Below, piece after piece: positions 45,346 through 57,841 of a stretch of 64,000 nucleotides of DNA. The notes under the pieces are model-generated. The model was not told the origin of the DNA, searched no databases, and worked only from the letters and a program-made list of their open reading frames with translations. This DNA is from Nelumbo lutea (lineage: Eukaryota > Streptophyta > Magnoliopsida > Proteales > Nelumbonaceae), in NCBI GenBank assembly GCA_022828595.1, contig JAKGHH010000007.1, positions 65,894,727 to 65,958,726 on the forward strand. Direction: 5' to 3'. The stretch's first letter is position 1; every line of letters starts with the position of its first letter. The translations under genes were made by a program, and so were the position numbers.

Positions 45346-47600
45346 GTAGGGACTGAGCCTCTGCAAATCATTAGGATGACCAAGTTCTTGGTTGTAAAGA
45401 TAGGCTCCCCATAAAATGCCATCATTGGGAGGCCGACCCTTCCTGCACTCAAGGTGTCCATCTCATCCAACCACCTTGCCATGAAGTTTCCATCGAGCAT
45501 GGTATCGAAGTCATTAGGGGAACTAACAAACAGCTAGACAATGCTATGTGGCAGCATTAAAAGGCAAAACTAAAGAATCTTTGCCGTTGGAAGGGCTCGA
45601 CTTTAGGGATGAACCAGTGAACTAGGGCCAGCCGGTTGAGGACCTCATCTCGGTTCCCCTAGATGAGGCCGAGCTCGAGAAGGCGGTACGAGTCGGGTCA
45701 TGCCTCCCTCAAGACATAATTTCTGAACTGGTAAGCTTCCTTAAAACTAATGCTGATGTCTTTGCTTGGTTAGCTGCTAACATGTCAAGAATTGACCCCT
45801 CAATCATTACTCACAGGCTAAGCGTGGACCGAATTGTAGGCCAGTTCGGAAAAAGAAGAAGAACTTTGCATCAAGGCATTGGAAAGCCATCGGAGATGAG
45901 GTAAATAAGCTACTCGACGTCAACTTCATTCGAGAGGTACACTACCCTAAATGGTTCTCTAACGTGGTCATAGTTAAGAAAGCTAATGGGAAATGGCGCA
46001 TACGCATTAACTTTATAGATCTCAACAAGGCCTGCCCTAAAGACAACTTTCCTTTGCTGAGGATTGATGACCTCGTCGATGTCACCACAAGGTACGAGTT
46101 GTTAAGCTTCATGGATGCTTTCTTCGGGTACAACCAGATCAAGATGCACCCGGGTGACGAAGAGAAGACCTCATTCATCATTGAGCATGGTGCTTACTGC
46201 TACAATATGATGTCATTTGAACTAAAGAATGCTAGGGCCACCTACCAACAACTGGTGAACAAGATCTTCAAAGACCAGATGGGGAGGAACATCAAGGCAT
46301 ACGACAATGACATGGTCATAAAGAGCCTAAAAGCTAGCCAACACACCTCAAGCCTCGACAAGACCTTTGAGGTGCTAAGAAAATATAACATGAAGTTGAA
46401 CCCCAGCAAGTGCGCCTTCGGCATCACCTCAGGTAAGTTTTAGGGATTCATGGTTACTCAACGAGGCATAGAAGCCAACCTAGAGAAGATATAGGCCATA
46501 CTTGACATAGAGCCCCATTGGTCCATCAAGGACTCTCAGAGACATACTGGCCGAGTTGCAACTCTCAGCAAATTCATGTCCAAGTTGGCCAACCAGTGCA
46601 TGCCCTCTTTCTGAGCCACCAAGAAATTGAAGGACTTCTAATGGAAAAAAGATTTCCAAAAAGTCTTTGAAGAATTAAAATCCTATCTCGCGTTGCCTCC
46701 TCCTGCTCATGTGACTCCTCCCGGGAGAGACCTTATGCTTGTACCTCTCGGTCGGAGACGAGGCCATCAGCTTAGTTTTGGTATGTGAAGACAACAGAAT
46801 CCAGAGGCCGGTCTACTATGTCAATAAGGTTCTCTATGACACCACGTCCAAGTACCCCAACCAAGGTGGAGAAGCTAGCCTTCGCTCTAGTGGTCTCGAC
46901 CAAGAAATTAAGGCCCTACTTCTAGGCTCATAGCATTACAGTACTGACCAGCCAGCCCCTCAAGTCATTACTCTCCAAACCAGAGACCTCAGGTCAACTG
47001 ACCAAATGGGCCATCAAGCTTTTGGAATTTGACTTACACTATCAGTTGAGGCCCACAATCAAAGCACAAGTACTGGCAGACTTCTTGGTAGAATGTACTT
47101 ACACTACTAGCCGAAGAAGATGAGAGGCCTCGACCTACCTGGACTTTGTTCGTGGATGGATCCTCCAACGCCAAAGGAAGCGGACCCGGCCTCATACTTC
47201 TCACCCCAAATGACAAGGAGGTGGAGTATGTGTTTCGGTTTGGCTTCCTTGCTTCCAACAATGAAGTTGAGTATGAGGCCTTGCTCGCCGGCCTATAGCT
47301 CGCCAAGGACCTCAGAGTCAAGCACATTGAGGTCTTCAGCGACTCACAACTGGTCGTGAATCAAGTGAACCAGGAGTATGAAGCCAAAGAACCAAATATG
47401 GCTAAGTACTTGGCCAAAGTCTGGTTAACCACTTCCAACACTTCACCCGGCACCAAGTCCCATGGGCCAAGAACACAAGAGCCGACGCCTTATCTAAACT
47501 TGCAAGTTATTCAGGGTCGGCCCTCAACTGCACAGTACACATTGAGAACCTAACACAGCCCAACATTGAAGAGAACTAGTTGTACCCTGTCCAAGCCAAG
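45346..47600 (+). pseudogene. Second Tat Ty3/gypsy pol fragment (RT and RNase H)
   Basis: Pieces in order on the plus strand: ELEKAVRVGSCLPQDIISEL and NADVFAWLAANMSRIDPSI (linker), KANGKWRIRINFIDLNKACP and FFGYNQIKMHPGDEEKTSF (RT, 45964-46443), RNase H remnants (46640-46940), then LTKWAIKLLEFDLHYQLRPT and APRNTRADALSKLA-like text near 47470 (second RNase H). The catalytic YVDDM motif reads YDNDM. In-frame TAG/TAA/TGA codons sit where Q, R or W is usual (for example 46441, 46492, 46612, 46639). Integrase is absent: the sequence passes straight into the antisense ORF. Confidence 0.82.
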
Positions 47601-48081
47601 CACTGTTGGCCTTGGAAGTACCACAGACCGTCCCCATCGGGATGCTTCCTCAAGGCGAACAAACCCTGAAAGACTTTCAAGGTTACGAACACACCTTGGA
47701 GGTGAGCCATCACCAACACAACCACTATGGTCCTAACAACGTTCGGAGCAAGCTGACTGAGGGAAATGTTGTAGTGATTAAGGATTTCAGGGACGAGAGG
47801 AGGCAAGGGAAAACAGTGACTGAAATGGAGGTAGTGCTCATGCACACACACCTCCCCCTCGGCGGGCTGCCACGACCCATCACCTACATAGGGGACTCTA
47901 ATCCTATAGCCCCCTTGTGATATGGTACATCTCGGAAAGAACCCTCACTGGCTCTTTGCCGAGCTCACTGTCAAAGTTGGAGTGGGGGAGACCACATCAG
48001 TTCCACGAGAGTAGGATCTTCAGCTTCCTCCACCTCCACCACTTCAAGAAGCACAGGGGCGTTCCCCGTGACATCGGCCAT
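47576..48081 (-). pseudogene. Antisense extra ORF of the second Tat element
   Basis: On the minus strand, MADVTGNAPVLLEVVEVEEA leads through SELGKEPVRVLSEMYHI into LPPLVPEILNHYNISLSQL followed by APNVVRTIVVV. That matches the domain core of the first antisense ORF (PLHPLIEEVLKHFNVTIDQL, then RPNAIRNMVG). The pol fragment on the plus strand ends where this ORF is cut, tail to tail, as at 4494-9258. A frame change separates the N-terminal and core parts, near 47860-47930. The C-terminal coiled coil and the introns are lost with integrase. Confidence 0.6.
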
Positions 48082-48285
48082 CGACCTTGTGGAACCAGTA
48101 GTTTCTTTGGGACAGTTTACACCCCATTGGTCGTGCTTGGCTCCTCAAAGGGCGATCCTCTCCCTCAGTATCAGGACGTTGGACACCCAACATCCGGATT
48201 GATTGGTAATATATATATATATATAATTATATATTTAAACAATAATATATATATATTATATTTATATTTATTTATAATATATATT

Positions 48286-50216
48286 TGAAGGGATGGGATA
48301 TCCATCACATGGACGCCCGAATCTTGAGGAAGGGATGGGGCGAATTTCAAAAATTTCTCCCAACTTTGCAGGGAATCGAATTCCCTATTTCAGAAAACAA
48401 ATTTTCAAGGATCAATCTTGAATCAAGAACCAAATCAGATCTGAACCAAAAGAAGTAGGAGGGAGGATATACCTGATACAGAGAATCAATATCTCCCAAT
48501 GGAGGTGTTCATGCCCAAGGAAGGATCCAAAATCTGCTCCCACTGAAGATGGCGTAGTGTAGGATGGAGCAGAATCAGCAGTGTTCTTCCAGAAGAACTT
48601 GACCCTTTGCAAGAATAAACAGGATGGTTTGTGGGTAATTCTCCAAGCAATCTTTTCCCCAAAAGATTGAGATCAAGATCAAATCTTGATTTCTCCCTGT
48701 AACTGGAGAGCGAACTAAAAGGAATGGCAATTACAGGAAGGAGGCGGTAGAAGAGAATTCGTAGTATGCAGGAAATCTCTCTTTCTCTCTTTCTTTTTTT
48801 TCTGAAGAGAAAATATGTTGTAAATCATATATCTTAAGGCTGCCACCCCTTTCTTCTTTTACAATCTTAAAGGGATCAGCTCCTAATTAGATTAGGAGTT
48901 GTTAATCCAAATCATATTTGGGTTAGAAGTCCCTTTAAGTGATAAGGGATAATCCTTATCTTATCTGCAGATCAGATCAGCCATCTCCTAATCTAATTAG
49001 GAGGTTTCCAGATCTAAATCTTCTTTAGTTCTTGGACTTTCTAAGTGGATAGGGTCTAAGCCCATTCCTATTAGCTGATCCACTCCAGAATTCGCCCCCT
49101 TTTTAATTGACTGATCAAATCAGCCCAGTTCGAAATGGGCTTAAGGCCCATTTAAGGTTATGTACTCAAAAAGCCTTCCAAACTGCTGCCCAGTTGGGCT
49201 TCCTTGTATGGCGTGGGACCCAAACATTGATCTACACATTAGCCACATGGGTTCAGCCCAGCCTTTGTTGCAAGGCCTGGCCTAAAACCCATCAGATGGG
49301 CTCTATGGGCCCAACATTTACCCTAAGTGGTCCCTGGGCCACGCCACCTTGTAACACCCAGGGACTGTGAGCAGATGCAAGATTAGCCCATCAGATATTA
49401 TCGTCAATGGTCTTACACTTAACCTCTCAGCCCATAGTGATCATACACTGCCCGACTAGAGAGGACCTCTCCCTCGGTTGCAACGAACAGTGTTGCACTC
49501 TCTACTTATATGTATCCTAGGAATTAAAACCTTTTGCTAATCATTTCAAAACCATAATGTATATACTTTTATATCTCATATAAAATATATATTTGCAAAA
49601 CAAATCTCAACAATTGAAATCGGCTGCCAGTAGTCTTGGTTTCCATTAGAGAGAGTGCATCCTCGATCATTACCTTTGTTTGACAAAGGGGCTAATCCTA
49701 TCACTATGATCACCCACTCAGATGAATTCTCAGACTGTCCCAATATACCCAGGTTTTGACCCCTGCTAAGGATCTCACTGATTGGTACATCAAAGACAGT
49801 CCAATCCGACATCTACTATAGTATCATAATCGAGTCTAGGGGTTAGGTGTAACTTTCCAATTTTTCCCATCTATCTCCAAGGTCCAGGGCAATACTGGAA
49901 ATCTGGTCCGGTTCATAGGTTCTATTAATCCTACACTGTATGTGCCTAGGGTCTCACCCTGGTAGCTGAGACAGGCCACCCCAACTGACTTGGTGGCACC
50001 ACAGTGTCAGCCTTGTTAGGATAGGTCTCCCCAGACCGATCCACTGGCTATGAACATTCTAAACTAATATGAGTCTCATTAAGTGTCCAGTTTAAGGGTA
50101 TTACACAGAAACATACCAAGGGAACATGAATCAAATATGCACTTTTATTCATTTACAATAAACTCATAAAGTACATCATTCTGATTTAAGCTAAGGGCAT
50201 ACAAAACTGTCTAACA
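48286..50216 (-). repeat. Copia 3' LTR
   Basis: 1931 bases, TGTTAGACAGTTTTGTATG to CCCTTCA on the minus strand, bounded by the ATATT duplication at 48281-48285 on one side and by a purine-rich tract on the other. Confidence 0.95.
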
Positions 50217-50226
50217 GCTCCCACTT
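50217..50226 (-). promoter_or_regulatory. Copia polypurine tract
   Basis: AAGTGGGAGC on the minus strand directly before the 3' LTR start TGTTAG. It primes plus-strand DNA synthesis. The pol stop codon TAA lies a few bases upstream. Confidence 0.7.
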
Positions 50227-50970
50227 GCACTTAGGCCCAATAAGGTACAAGTTGGAGCCCCATGCTTTCCACGTGTATCTCAAACCCTTTCTGTGATAGT
50301 AGCTTCGTCAATGGGTCTGCTACATTTTCCACTGATGCTACCTTCTGAATCAGGATGTCTCCTCTACCAAAAATCTCCCGCATTACGTGGTACTTCCTCT
50401 CGATGTGCTTCGACTTCGAGTGGGCTCGTGGCTCCCTAGCCTGAGCAGTGGCTCCATTGTTGTCACACAACAATGGAATGGGTGATGTGCTGGACGGAAC
50501 TATTTCCAACTCATGAACGAACTTCTTCATCCATACAGCTTCTTTGGTAGCCTCACTTGCGGCAATGTATTCGACCTCGGTTGTGGAGTCTGCTGTGGAC
50601 CCCTGTTTGTTGCTTTTCCAGCAAATAGCACACGATCCTATTGTGAAAACATATCCAGATGTAGACTTTTATCATCCGGATCTGACTGGAAATCCGCATC
50701 TGTAAACCCCTGGATCTGTAGTGCACTAACATCGAATACCAGACAAAACTCTTTTGTCCTTCGAAGGTACTTTAGTATGCATTTCATAGCAGTCCAATGC
50801 TCCTGCCCTGGGTTGGCCTGGAATCTGCTTACTACACTCACTGCCTGGGCGATGTCAGGACGAGTGCACAGCATGGCATGCATGATGCTCCCTACAGCTG
50901 AGGCACAGGGAACGTCTTTCATGCTTTCGATCTCCTCAGAGGTCTTTGGAGACATCTTCTTGGAGAGATT
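50227..50970 (-). pseudogene. Copia RNase H
   Basis: Minus-strand pieces: VPCASAVGSIMHAMLCTRPD and TDADFQSDPDDKSLHLDMF (50955-50638), then in another frame WKSNKQGSTADSTTEVEYIA, SEATKEAVWMKKFVHELEIV, KHIERKYHVMREIF and VENVADPLTKLLSQ, ending at a TAA at 50231. The frame change is a one-base indel at about 50637. It removes RNA from the cDNA hybrid. Confidence 0.9.
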
Positions 50971-52133
50971 GACTCCAGCCTGAAAGGAACATTTCCTTTC
51001 TTGGAGTTTTCCGTGCTGTATCTCTTGACTATTTTGTCAATATAAGCGGATTGGGATAATCCTATTATCCGCTTTGATCTATCTTTATAGAGTCGAAGAC
51101 CCAGTATATAGGAGGCTTCTCCAAGGTCTTTCATGGAGAATTGCTGTGATAGCCATACTTTTATCGTAGTTAACATTCCTACATCATTCCTAATGAGTAG
51201 AATGTCATCTACATACAAAACCAGAAACATAACCTTGTTACCACTGGTCTTCCTGTAAACACAAGTTTCATCCGGGTTTTGTTCAAAATCAAACTTTTTG
51301 ACCATAGAGTCAAATCGGATGTTCCAACTTCTAGAAGCTTGCATTAATCCATATATGGATCTATTTAACTTACAGACCATGTGTTCCTAACCTGCAGCTA
51401 CAAAACCTTGCAGTTGCTGCATATAGATATCTTCTGTAAGATCTTCATTTAGGAACACAATTTTAACATCCATTTGCCAAATCTCGTAGTCATGGTATGC
51501 TGCTACAGCTATCAGAATCCTAATGGATTTAAGCATGACCACGAGCGAAAAGGTTTCCTCATAATCGATGCCCTCTTTATGAGTGTATTATTTTGCCACT
51601 AGACAAGCTTTGTAGGTCTCAACCTTGCCATTGGGGCCCTTCTTCCTCTTATATATCCATTTGCAACCAATTGCTTTTACCCCGGAGGGTGGATCTACTA
51701 GAGTCCAGACTCCATTGGTCTCCATTGAGTCCATCTCTGCTCTCTTGGTTTCCACCCACTTTTGGGAATCTATGTCCAACATAGCTTCCATGTAAGTCAC
51801 GGGATCCTCCTCACTAGTCAAGGTTTCCACCAGGTAACTATCCTGGTCATAACCATAATGGATCGGTGGCCTGGATACCCGAGTGGTTCTCCTAGGTTGG
51901 TCATTACCCGAAACTTGTGGGACATCTCCCACTGCTCCTGAGCTCTCCTCATCAAGAACAATTTCCTGACGATGGGTGTCCAGGATATAATCAGTTTCCA
52001 AGAATTGTGCATTCCGACTGCAGAACACCTTCTGCTCACTTGGATCATAGAATAGGTAGCCCACTGAGCCTTTGGGTAGCCTACGAATAGGCAACGGCTG
52101 GTCTTTGATTCCAACTTGTCCGGATTCGTTCAT
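50971..52133 (-). pseudogene. Copia reverse transcriptase
   Basis: The order is SVGYLFYDPSEQKVFCSRNA and an integrase-RT linker, then DPVTYMEAMLDIDSQKWVE, KWIYKRKKGPNGKVETYKA, YEIWQMDVKIVFLNEDLTED, and the catalytic motif FLVLYVDDILLI (about 51190). The YVDD core is intact. Stops at 51588 and 51388 (TAG for GQEHMV) and a missing G at about 50972 (CTGGAGTC for CTGGGAGTC) break it. Confidence 0.92.
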
Positions 52134-53170
52134 TTAACATGAGCCAAACAACCCCAAATCTTCAAGTGTCGTACACTTGGTTTCTTTTTGGTCCAAAGCT
52201 CATAAGGAGTCTTAGGAACCGATTTGGTTGGAACTCGGTTCAGCACGTATAACGCAGTCTCTAATGCGTATCCCCAAAAGGATGTGGGTAACTCTGAATG
52301 GGTGAGAAGTGACCGGACCATATCCAATAAGGTCCTATTCCTCCTCTCTGAAACACCATTAAGTTGTGGTGTAGCAGGAGGAGCCAACTGTGATACTATC
52401 CCATTGTCCTTTAAGTAGTCCCCGAATTCGTCAGAGAGATACTCGCCACCTCGATCTGATCAAAAGGCCTTAATTTCTCTCCCTAACTATTTCTTGACCT
52501 CTTGCCTGAACTCTTTGAACTTTTCAAAAGATTCAGACTTGTGTCTCATTAGGTATACGTAACCATATTGTGAAAAATCATCGGTGAATGTAATGAAATA
52601 TACGTGGTGGTTATGGGTCCTAACACTCAGGGGACCACATACATCAGTATGTATAAGGTCAAGCGTGCCTGTACATCTTTCAGGCTTACCGTTAAATGGC
52701 CTCTTTGTCATCTTACCCTGAAGGCAAGATTCACAAGTGGGAAGATCTTCTACAGTTAGAAAATCCAAAGGACCATCTTTTAACAGTCTTGTGATTTGGT
52801 CAATACCAATATGGCCAAATCGGTAATGCCATAGGCACGTGGGATTATCTGTATCACGTGCTCTTTTCTTGGGGATTTCAGCCAACGTACTTTCGGCTAT
52901 GTTTGTTTCTAGAGAAGGATGTAGAACATAGAGGCCGTTCTCCAGTTCCCCATATGTGATGAACTTATTGTTTCTTTTAATAGTAATCATATTACTGAAA
53001 AAGACGGAATATCCATCCGCACATAGCTTTGAGACAAAAATCAAATTTCTTCTTAGATTTTGCACAAAAAGGCAATCTTTAAGTACAATATTTCCTTCTC
53101 TAAATTTTAATTCTACAGTGCCTATTGTCGTAGTTGCAACGCTTGCAGAAGTCCCCAAGTAGAGCATCAC
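52134..53170 (-). pseudogene. Copia integrase
   Basis: The GAG-pre-integrase domain holds the HHCC zinc finger (WHYRFGHIG..CESCLQGK, about 52835-52720). The core has [21 protein letters not shown] and [15 protein letters not shown], so all three DDE residues are present. Stops at 52487 (TAG for Q) and 52457 (TGA for R in FRSDRGG) and at 52130 (TGA) interrupt it. Confidence 0.92.
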
Positions 53171-53285
53171 TTCTCCATCATTCAGCCTTCTGCTTACCGT
53201 GAACCCCTACAGTGAGTTACATGCATGAGTTGAAGCCCCAGAGTCAATACACTAGGACACAGAAGCCACCAATAAGTTGGTTTCT
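53171..53285 (-). pseudogene. Copia protease active-site region
   Basis: CIDSGASTHACNSL contains the aspartic protease motif DSGAS. TAG codons fall just before it (where W is usual) and just after it (where Q is usual), so translation would stop on both sides. Confidence 0.85.
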
Positions 53286-54094
53286 ATGACACAAGATTTG
53301 AAATTACCTTTCTGGGATTCCAGGTACTGAGGACAGTTCCTCTTCTAGTGGCCAGTTTGTTTGCAGAAGTGACATGCATCTGCTGTCCTGTCCTTCTTCT
53401 GCTTCTTGGGCTTGGTAGTCTTCTTCTGAGGCTTCTTTGCCTTCCTCTTCTTCTTGCCAGTTTTGTTAGCTTCAACAAGCATAACTACAGGCTCATCCTT
53501 CTTAAGTTAGTCCTCGGCCCTCTGCAACATATTGCTAAGTTCCTGGACGCTAACATTCAGCTTGTTCATATTGTAGTTCAATACGAACCCATTGAAGGAA
53601 GAGGGTAAGGAGTTCAGAATGGCATCTTCTTGAGTTCCAAGATCTAGCCCGGATCCAAGAGCTTCCAGCTCGTTAATGTAACCCATCATCCGAAGACAAT
53701 GGTCGTGAAATTTCTGCCCCTAGGGCATCTGAGCGGTCATGAACATTTTCAAGACCTTTTGCTGAGTAGAATGGTTATGCTCTTCATACATTGTTTTCAG
53801 ACTGTCCAATATGTCCTTAGCAAGTTCGATCTGTTCGAACTGCCTCTGTATTGAGTTGTCCAAAGAAGCAACGACATAGCAGCGGGCTAGGGAGTTTTTT
53901 TCCTCCCATTCTTGGAATTCTCTCCTACGGGCTTCAGAAGCCCTATCACCCGGACGTTCCGGGGCAGGAGACTTGACTACCTTGTCCAATTTTTCAAATG
54001 TTAGGACCAGCACGAGGTTACGGTACCAATAGGCATAGTTTGGGCCCTTAAGCTTGTTGTCGTCAAGAAGCTTTGCAAATTGTCCATTTGCCAT
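53286..54094 (-). pseudogene. Copia gag
   Basis: Starts MANGQFAKLLDDNKLKGPNY at 54094, continues with LARCYVVASLDNSIQRQFE, MGYINELEALGSGLDLGTQE and LPSSFNGFVLNYNMNKLNV, a Lys-rich linker and the zinc knuckle CHFCKQTGHxKRNC (about 53380-53340), where x is TAG instead of Trp (53345-53347). Other stops are TAG at 53720-53722 and TAA at 53507-53509. The rest is one continuous frame. Gag would form the particle that holds the RNA. Confidence 0.92.
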
Positions 54095-55863
54095 TTTTTG
54101 GTAAAATCCACAACCTAATTTGATTCATCTTCATTATATAGATATGGCTTTTAATCTATGTTCCATTCCCATTTATTTATCTCTGAGATTTTCCTCCCAT
54201 CTTAGTGACGGAGACAGTGACTTGTCTCTGGAAATGTGGGAAACCACATAGGGTGCATGGAGCCAACTGTTTCAGCTGCAAAACCCCACCACCTTTCTGT
54301 GAAGGATCACATCCACTCATCATAATGAGTTTTCCCTTTGGCCTCTGCCATACAAGGTTCAGAGCCGTTTTCAGGTAAACCTTTCTGTCCAGTGAGTGCT
54401 TACCCATCATATTCGTGAACGCCATGGTACCGTGAGAGAGTTCCCATTTTCTGGTGAAGCCCCTCCCACATCGGTCTATGACGCCCCTATCATCTTATGA
54501 AACACTTAGACAAGCCCAACAGCAAATGGATAGCCATTTTCTGGTGCATTTCCTCATTAGTGAAGGACCCATCCTCATGCTAATGATGGAAGGCCTTTAG
54601 AGAGTTCATCATATGAATCTCCCTATCACATGCATTCATATTTACTGGAGGGAACAATTAATTACGCCCTAGTTTGATCTAGGTCAAACAAAAGTGGCTC
54701 CCATTGACTTTCATAAAGTCAGATTTCGGTGGGCCTAAGTCGGCTAGGGTTCCGCATGTAACCTCTTGATGAGGTGTGTGGCCCACCACTGAGGGAGGGC
54801 ATCCAATGGCCAAAATGAACACCATGGCAATGATGTGGATTCAGCCATGGTGTGCGCAAGAGCCACTATCGATTGGGCATGGGCCAAGCACTTATGGCCC
54901 ATGTACGTAGCACATCACACACATCCATACATCACATGCAGGGAGGAATTGATCCAATCAATTAATTATCTGTAATAGCCCATTTGAAGCCCATTTTAAT
55001 TCATAATATTAACAGTTAACATCATCTAGGTATATGGGCTGAATCAGGGTTACCCAGTTCGGCCCATATAGCTTGTTCCTTTAAAGTGGGCTTTTGGCAG
55101 TTTTAACAGTTTAAAACTGGGCCTTACAGGTTGGGCCGAATTAACCATTTAATTAAACATCAATCCTTAGGCCCATTTGTGGGAAAATTAGGGCTGACTT
55201 TCAGCCTTGAATAAACCATAGATTCGGTCCAAACAATTTTGAACCAATCTTGGTTCGAATGGGTCTAGGGTTTGATCTTTAATTAAATCTTTTAATTCAA
55301 GAAAATAATCTAAAATTAAAGAACTGATAAAACAAAATCAAGAATCAGTCAAATAGGACTGTTCACACAATCCATCTTGCAAAAAAGATGTTAGATCACA
55401 GATTGCAGTTTCACAAACTGCAAATCGCAAGTAGTGAATGTCCCATCTGCGAAATCTCCTTCCATGTGCCGCCATCTTCGATCCAAAAAATAAGAAATAG
55501 AAAACCTAATTTCTATTATAATTATATCAGATTGAATGCCTAATACATTGAGTCTAAAAATAAAAAAAAAAATTATTTACAGACCAAATGTAATGAATAA
55601 ATCAAGAAACTGCAAATCTTGTAGGTTCCCTGTGCAAACCAAGAAATCGATCTCCTCTTATACGAACAGCCCATAAATCAAGAAAATCATAAAGAACTAT
55701 TCTAAACAATAATCAGATTTATATAAAATTAATTTCAGATTATTTGTCCACTAATTTTGGGAATAAATTTCCCAAAACCCATATCTGCGCAAATCGGGTA
55801 GAACGCCTTCTGCCCATTTGCACAAGTTTAGATCTGAAGCAAATTGGTTTAAGATTTGAACCT
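54095..55863 (-). other. Copia leader between PBS and gag
   Basis: 1.77 kb without a supported gene; an 82-codon frame at 54425-54177 resembles nothing I know. The stretch 54700-55200 is rich in GGCCCA phrases; the rest is AT-rich. A long leader is unusual for most copia elements. Confidence 0.6.
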
Positions 55864-55876
55864 GGCTCTGGTACCA
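55864..55876 (-). promoter_or_regulatory. Copia primer-binding site (initiator tRNA-Met)
   Basis: TGGTACCAGAGCC on the minus strand, one base after the 5' LTR. It differs by one base from TGGTATCAGAGCC, the initiator-tRNA-Met PBS of most plant copia elements. Confidence 0.92.
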
Positions 55877-55877
55877 C

Positions 55878-57836
55878 TGAAGGGATGGAATATCTATCAC
55901 ATGGACGCCCAAATCTTGTGGAAGGGATGGGGCGAATTTAAAAAATTTCTTCCATCTTTGCAGGGAATCGAATTCCCTATTTCAGAAAACATATTTTCAA
56001 GGATCAATCTTGAATCAAGAACCAAATCAGATCTGAACCAAAAGTAGTAGGAGGAAGGATATACCTGATATAGAGAATCAATATCTCCCAATGGAGGTGT
56101 TCATGCCCAAGGAAGGATCCAAAATCTGCTCCCACTGAAGATGGCGTAGTGTAGGATGGAGCAGAATCAGCAGTGTTCTTCCAGAAGAACTTGACCCTTT
56201 GCAAGAATAAACAGGATGGTTTGTGGGTAATTCTCCAAGCAATCTTTTCCCTAAAAGATTGAGATCAAGATCAAATCTTGATTTCTCCCTGTAACTGGAG
56301 AGCAAACTGAAAGGAATGGCAATGACAGGAAGGAGAAGGCAGAAGAAAATTCGCAGTATGCAGGAAATCTCTCTTTCTCTCTTTCTTTTTTTTCTGAAGA
56401 GAAAATATGTTGTAAATCATATATCTTAAGGCTGCCATCCCTTTCTTCTTTTATAATCTTAAAGGGATCAGCTCCTAATCCCATTAGGAGTTGCTAATCC
56501 AAATAATATTTGGATTAGAAGTTCCTTTAAGTGATAAAGGATAATCCTTATCTTATCTGCAGATCAGATCAGCCATCTCCTAATCTAATTAGGAGGCTTC
56601 CAGATCTAAATCTTATTTAGATCTTGGACTCTCTAAGTGGATAGGATCTATGCCCAATCCTATCAGCTTATGCATCTCAGAATTCGCCCCCCTTTTTAAT
56701 TGACTGATCAAATCAGCCCAGTTCGAAATGGGCTTAAGGCCCATTTAAGGTTATGTACTCAAACAGCCTTCCAAACTGCTGCCCAGTTGGGCTTCCTTGT
56801 ATGGCGTGGGACCCAAACATTGATCTACACATTAGCCACATGGGTTCAGCCCAGCCTTTATTACAAGGCCTGGCCGAATACATTGTTATGGACAGTGCAC
56901 ACCTTGAAACCCATCAAATGGGCTCTATGGGCACAACACTTACCCTAAGTGGTCCCTAGGCCAAGCTACCTTGTAACACCCATAGACTGTGGGCAGATGC
57001 AAGATTAGCCCATCAGGTATTATCCTCAATGGTCTTACACTTAACATCTTAGCCCATAATGATCATACACTGCCTGACAAGAGAGGACCACTCCCTCGGC
57101 TGCAATGAACAGTGTTGCACTCTCTTCTTATATGGATCCTAAGAATTAAAACCTTTTGCAAACATTTTGGAAACCATAATATATACTTTAATATCTTATA
57201 TAAAATATATATTGCAAAACAAATCTCACCGGTTGAAATCGGCTGCCAGCAGTCTTGGTTTCCATTAGAGAGAGTGCATCCTCGATCATTACCTTTGTCC
57301 GACAAAGGGGATGATCCTGTCACTATGATCACCCACTCAGATGAATTCTCAGACTGTCCCAACATACTCAGGTTTTGACCCTCGCTAAGGATCTCACTAA
57401 TTGGTACATCAAAGACAGCCCAATCCGACACCTAGTGTAGTATCATAATCGAGTCTAGGGGTTAGGTGTAACTTTTCAGTTTTGCCCATCTATCTCCAAG
57501 GTGTAGGGCAATACTGGAAATCTGGTCCGGTTCAAAGGTTCTATTAATCCTACACTGTATGTGCCTAGGGTCTCACTCTAGCAGCTGAGACAGGCCACCC
57601 CAACCGACTTGGTGGCACTACAGTGTCAGCATTGTCAGGATAGGTCTCCCCAGACCGATCCACTGGCTGTGAACATTCTAAACTAACACGAGTCTCATTA
57701 AGTGTCCAGTTTAAGGGTATTACACAGAAACATACCAAGGGAACATGAATCAAATATGCACTTTTATTCATTTTCAATAATTTCATAAAGTACATCATTC
57801 TTGATTGAAGCTAAGGGCATACAAAACTGTCTAACA
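55878..57836 (-). repeat. Copia 5' LTR
   Basis: 1959 bases matching 48286-50216 along its whole length, with scattered substitutions and an extra 28 bases near 56879-56906. Flanked by ATATT at 57837-57841. Confidence 0.95.
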
Positions 57837-57841
57837 ATATT

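Larger units (their letters stand above)
48286..57836 (-). mobile_element. Complete Ty1/copia LTR retrotransposon
   Basis: 9551 bases, transcribed from the minus strand. LTRs at 55878-57836 (5') and 48286-50216 (3') begin TGTTAGACAG and end CCCTTCA. A 5-bp target duplication ATATT flanks it (48281-48285 and 57837-57841). The PBS matches initiator tRNA-Met. Order: gag, protease, integrase, RT, RNase H, the copia order. The coding region keeps one main frame with about ten stops and two small indels near the end, so the element is complete in structure but dead. The LTRs differ by scattered substitutions and one 28-base indel (56879-56906), so the insertion is not very recent. Confidence 0.95.
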
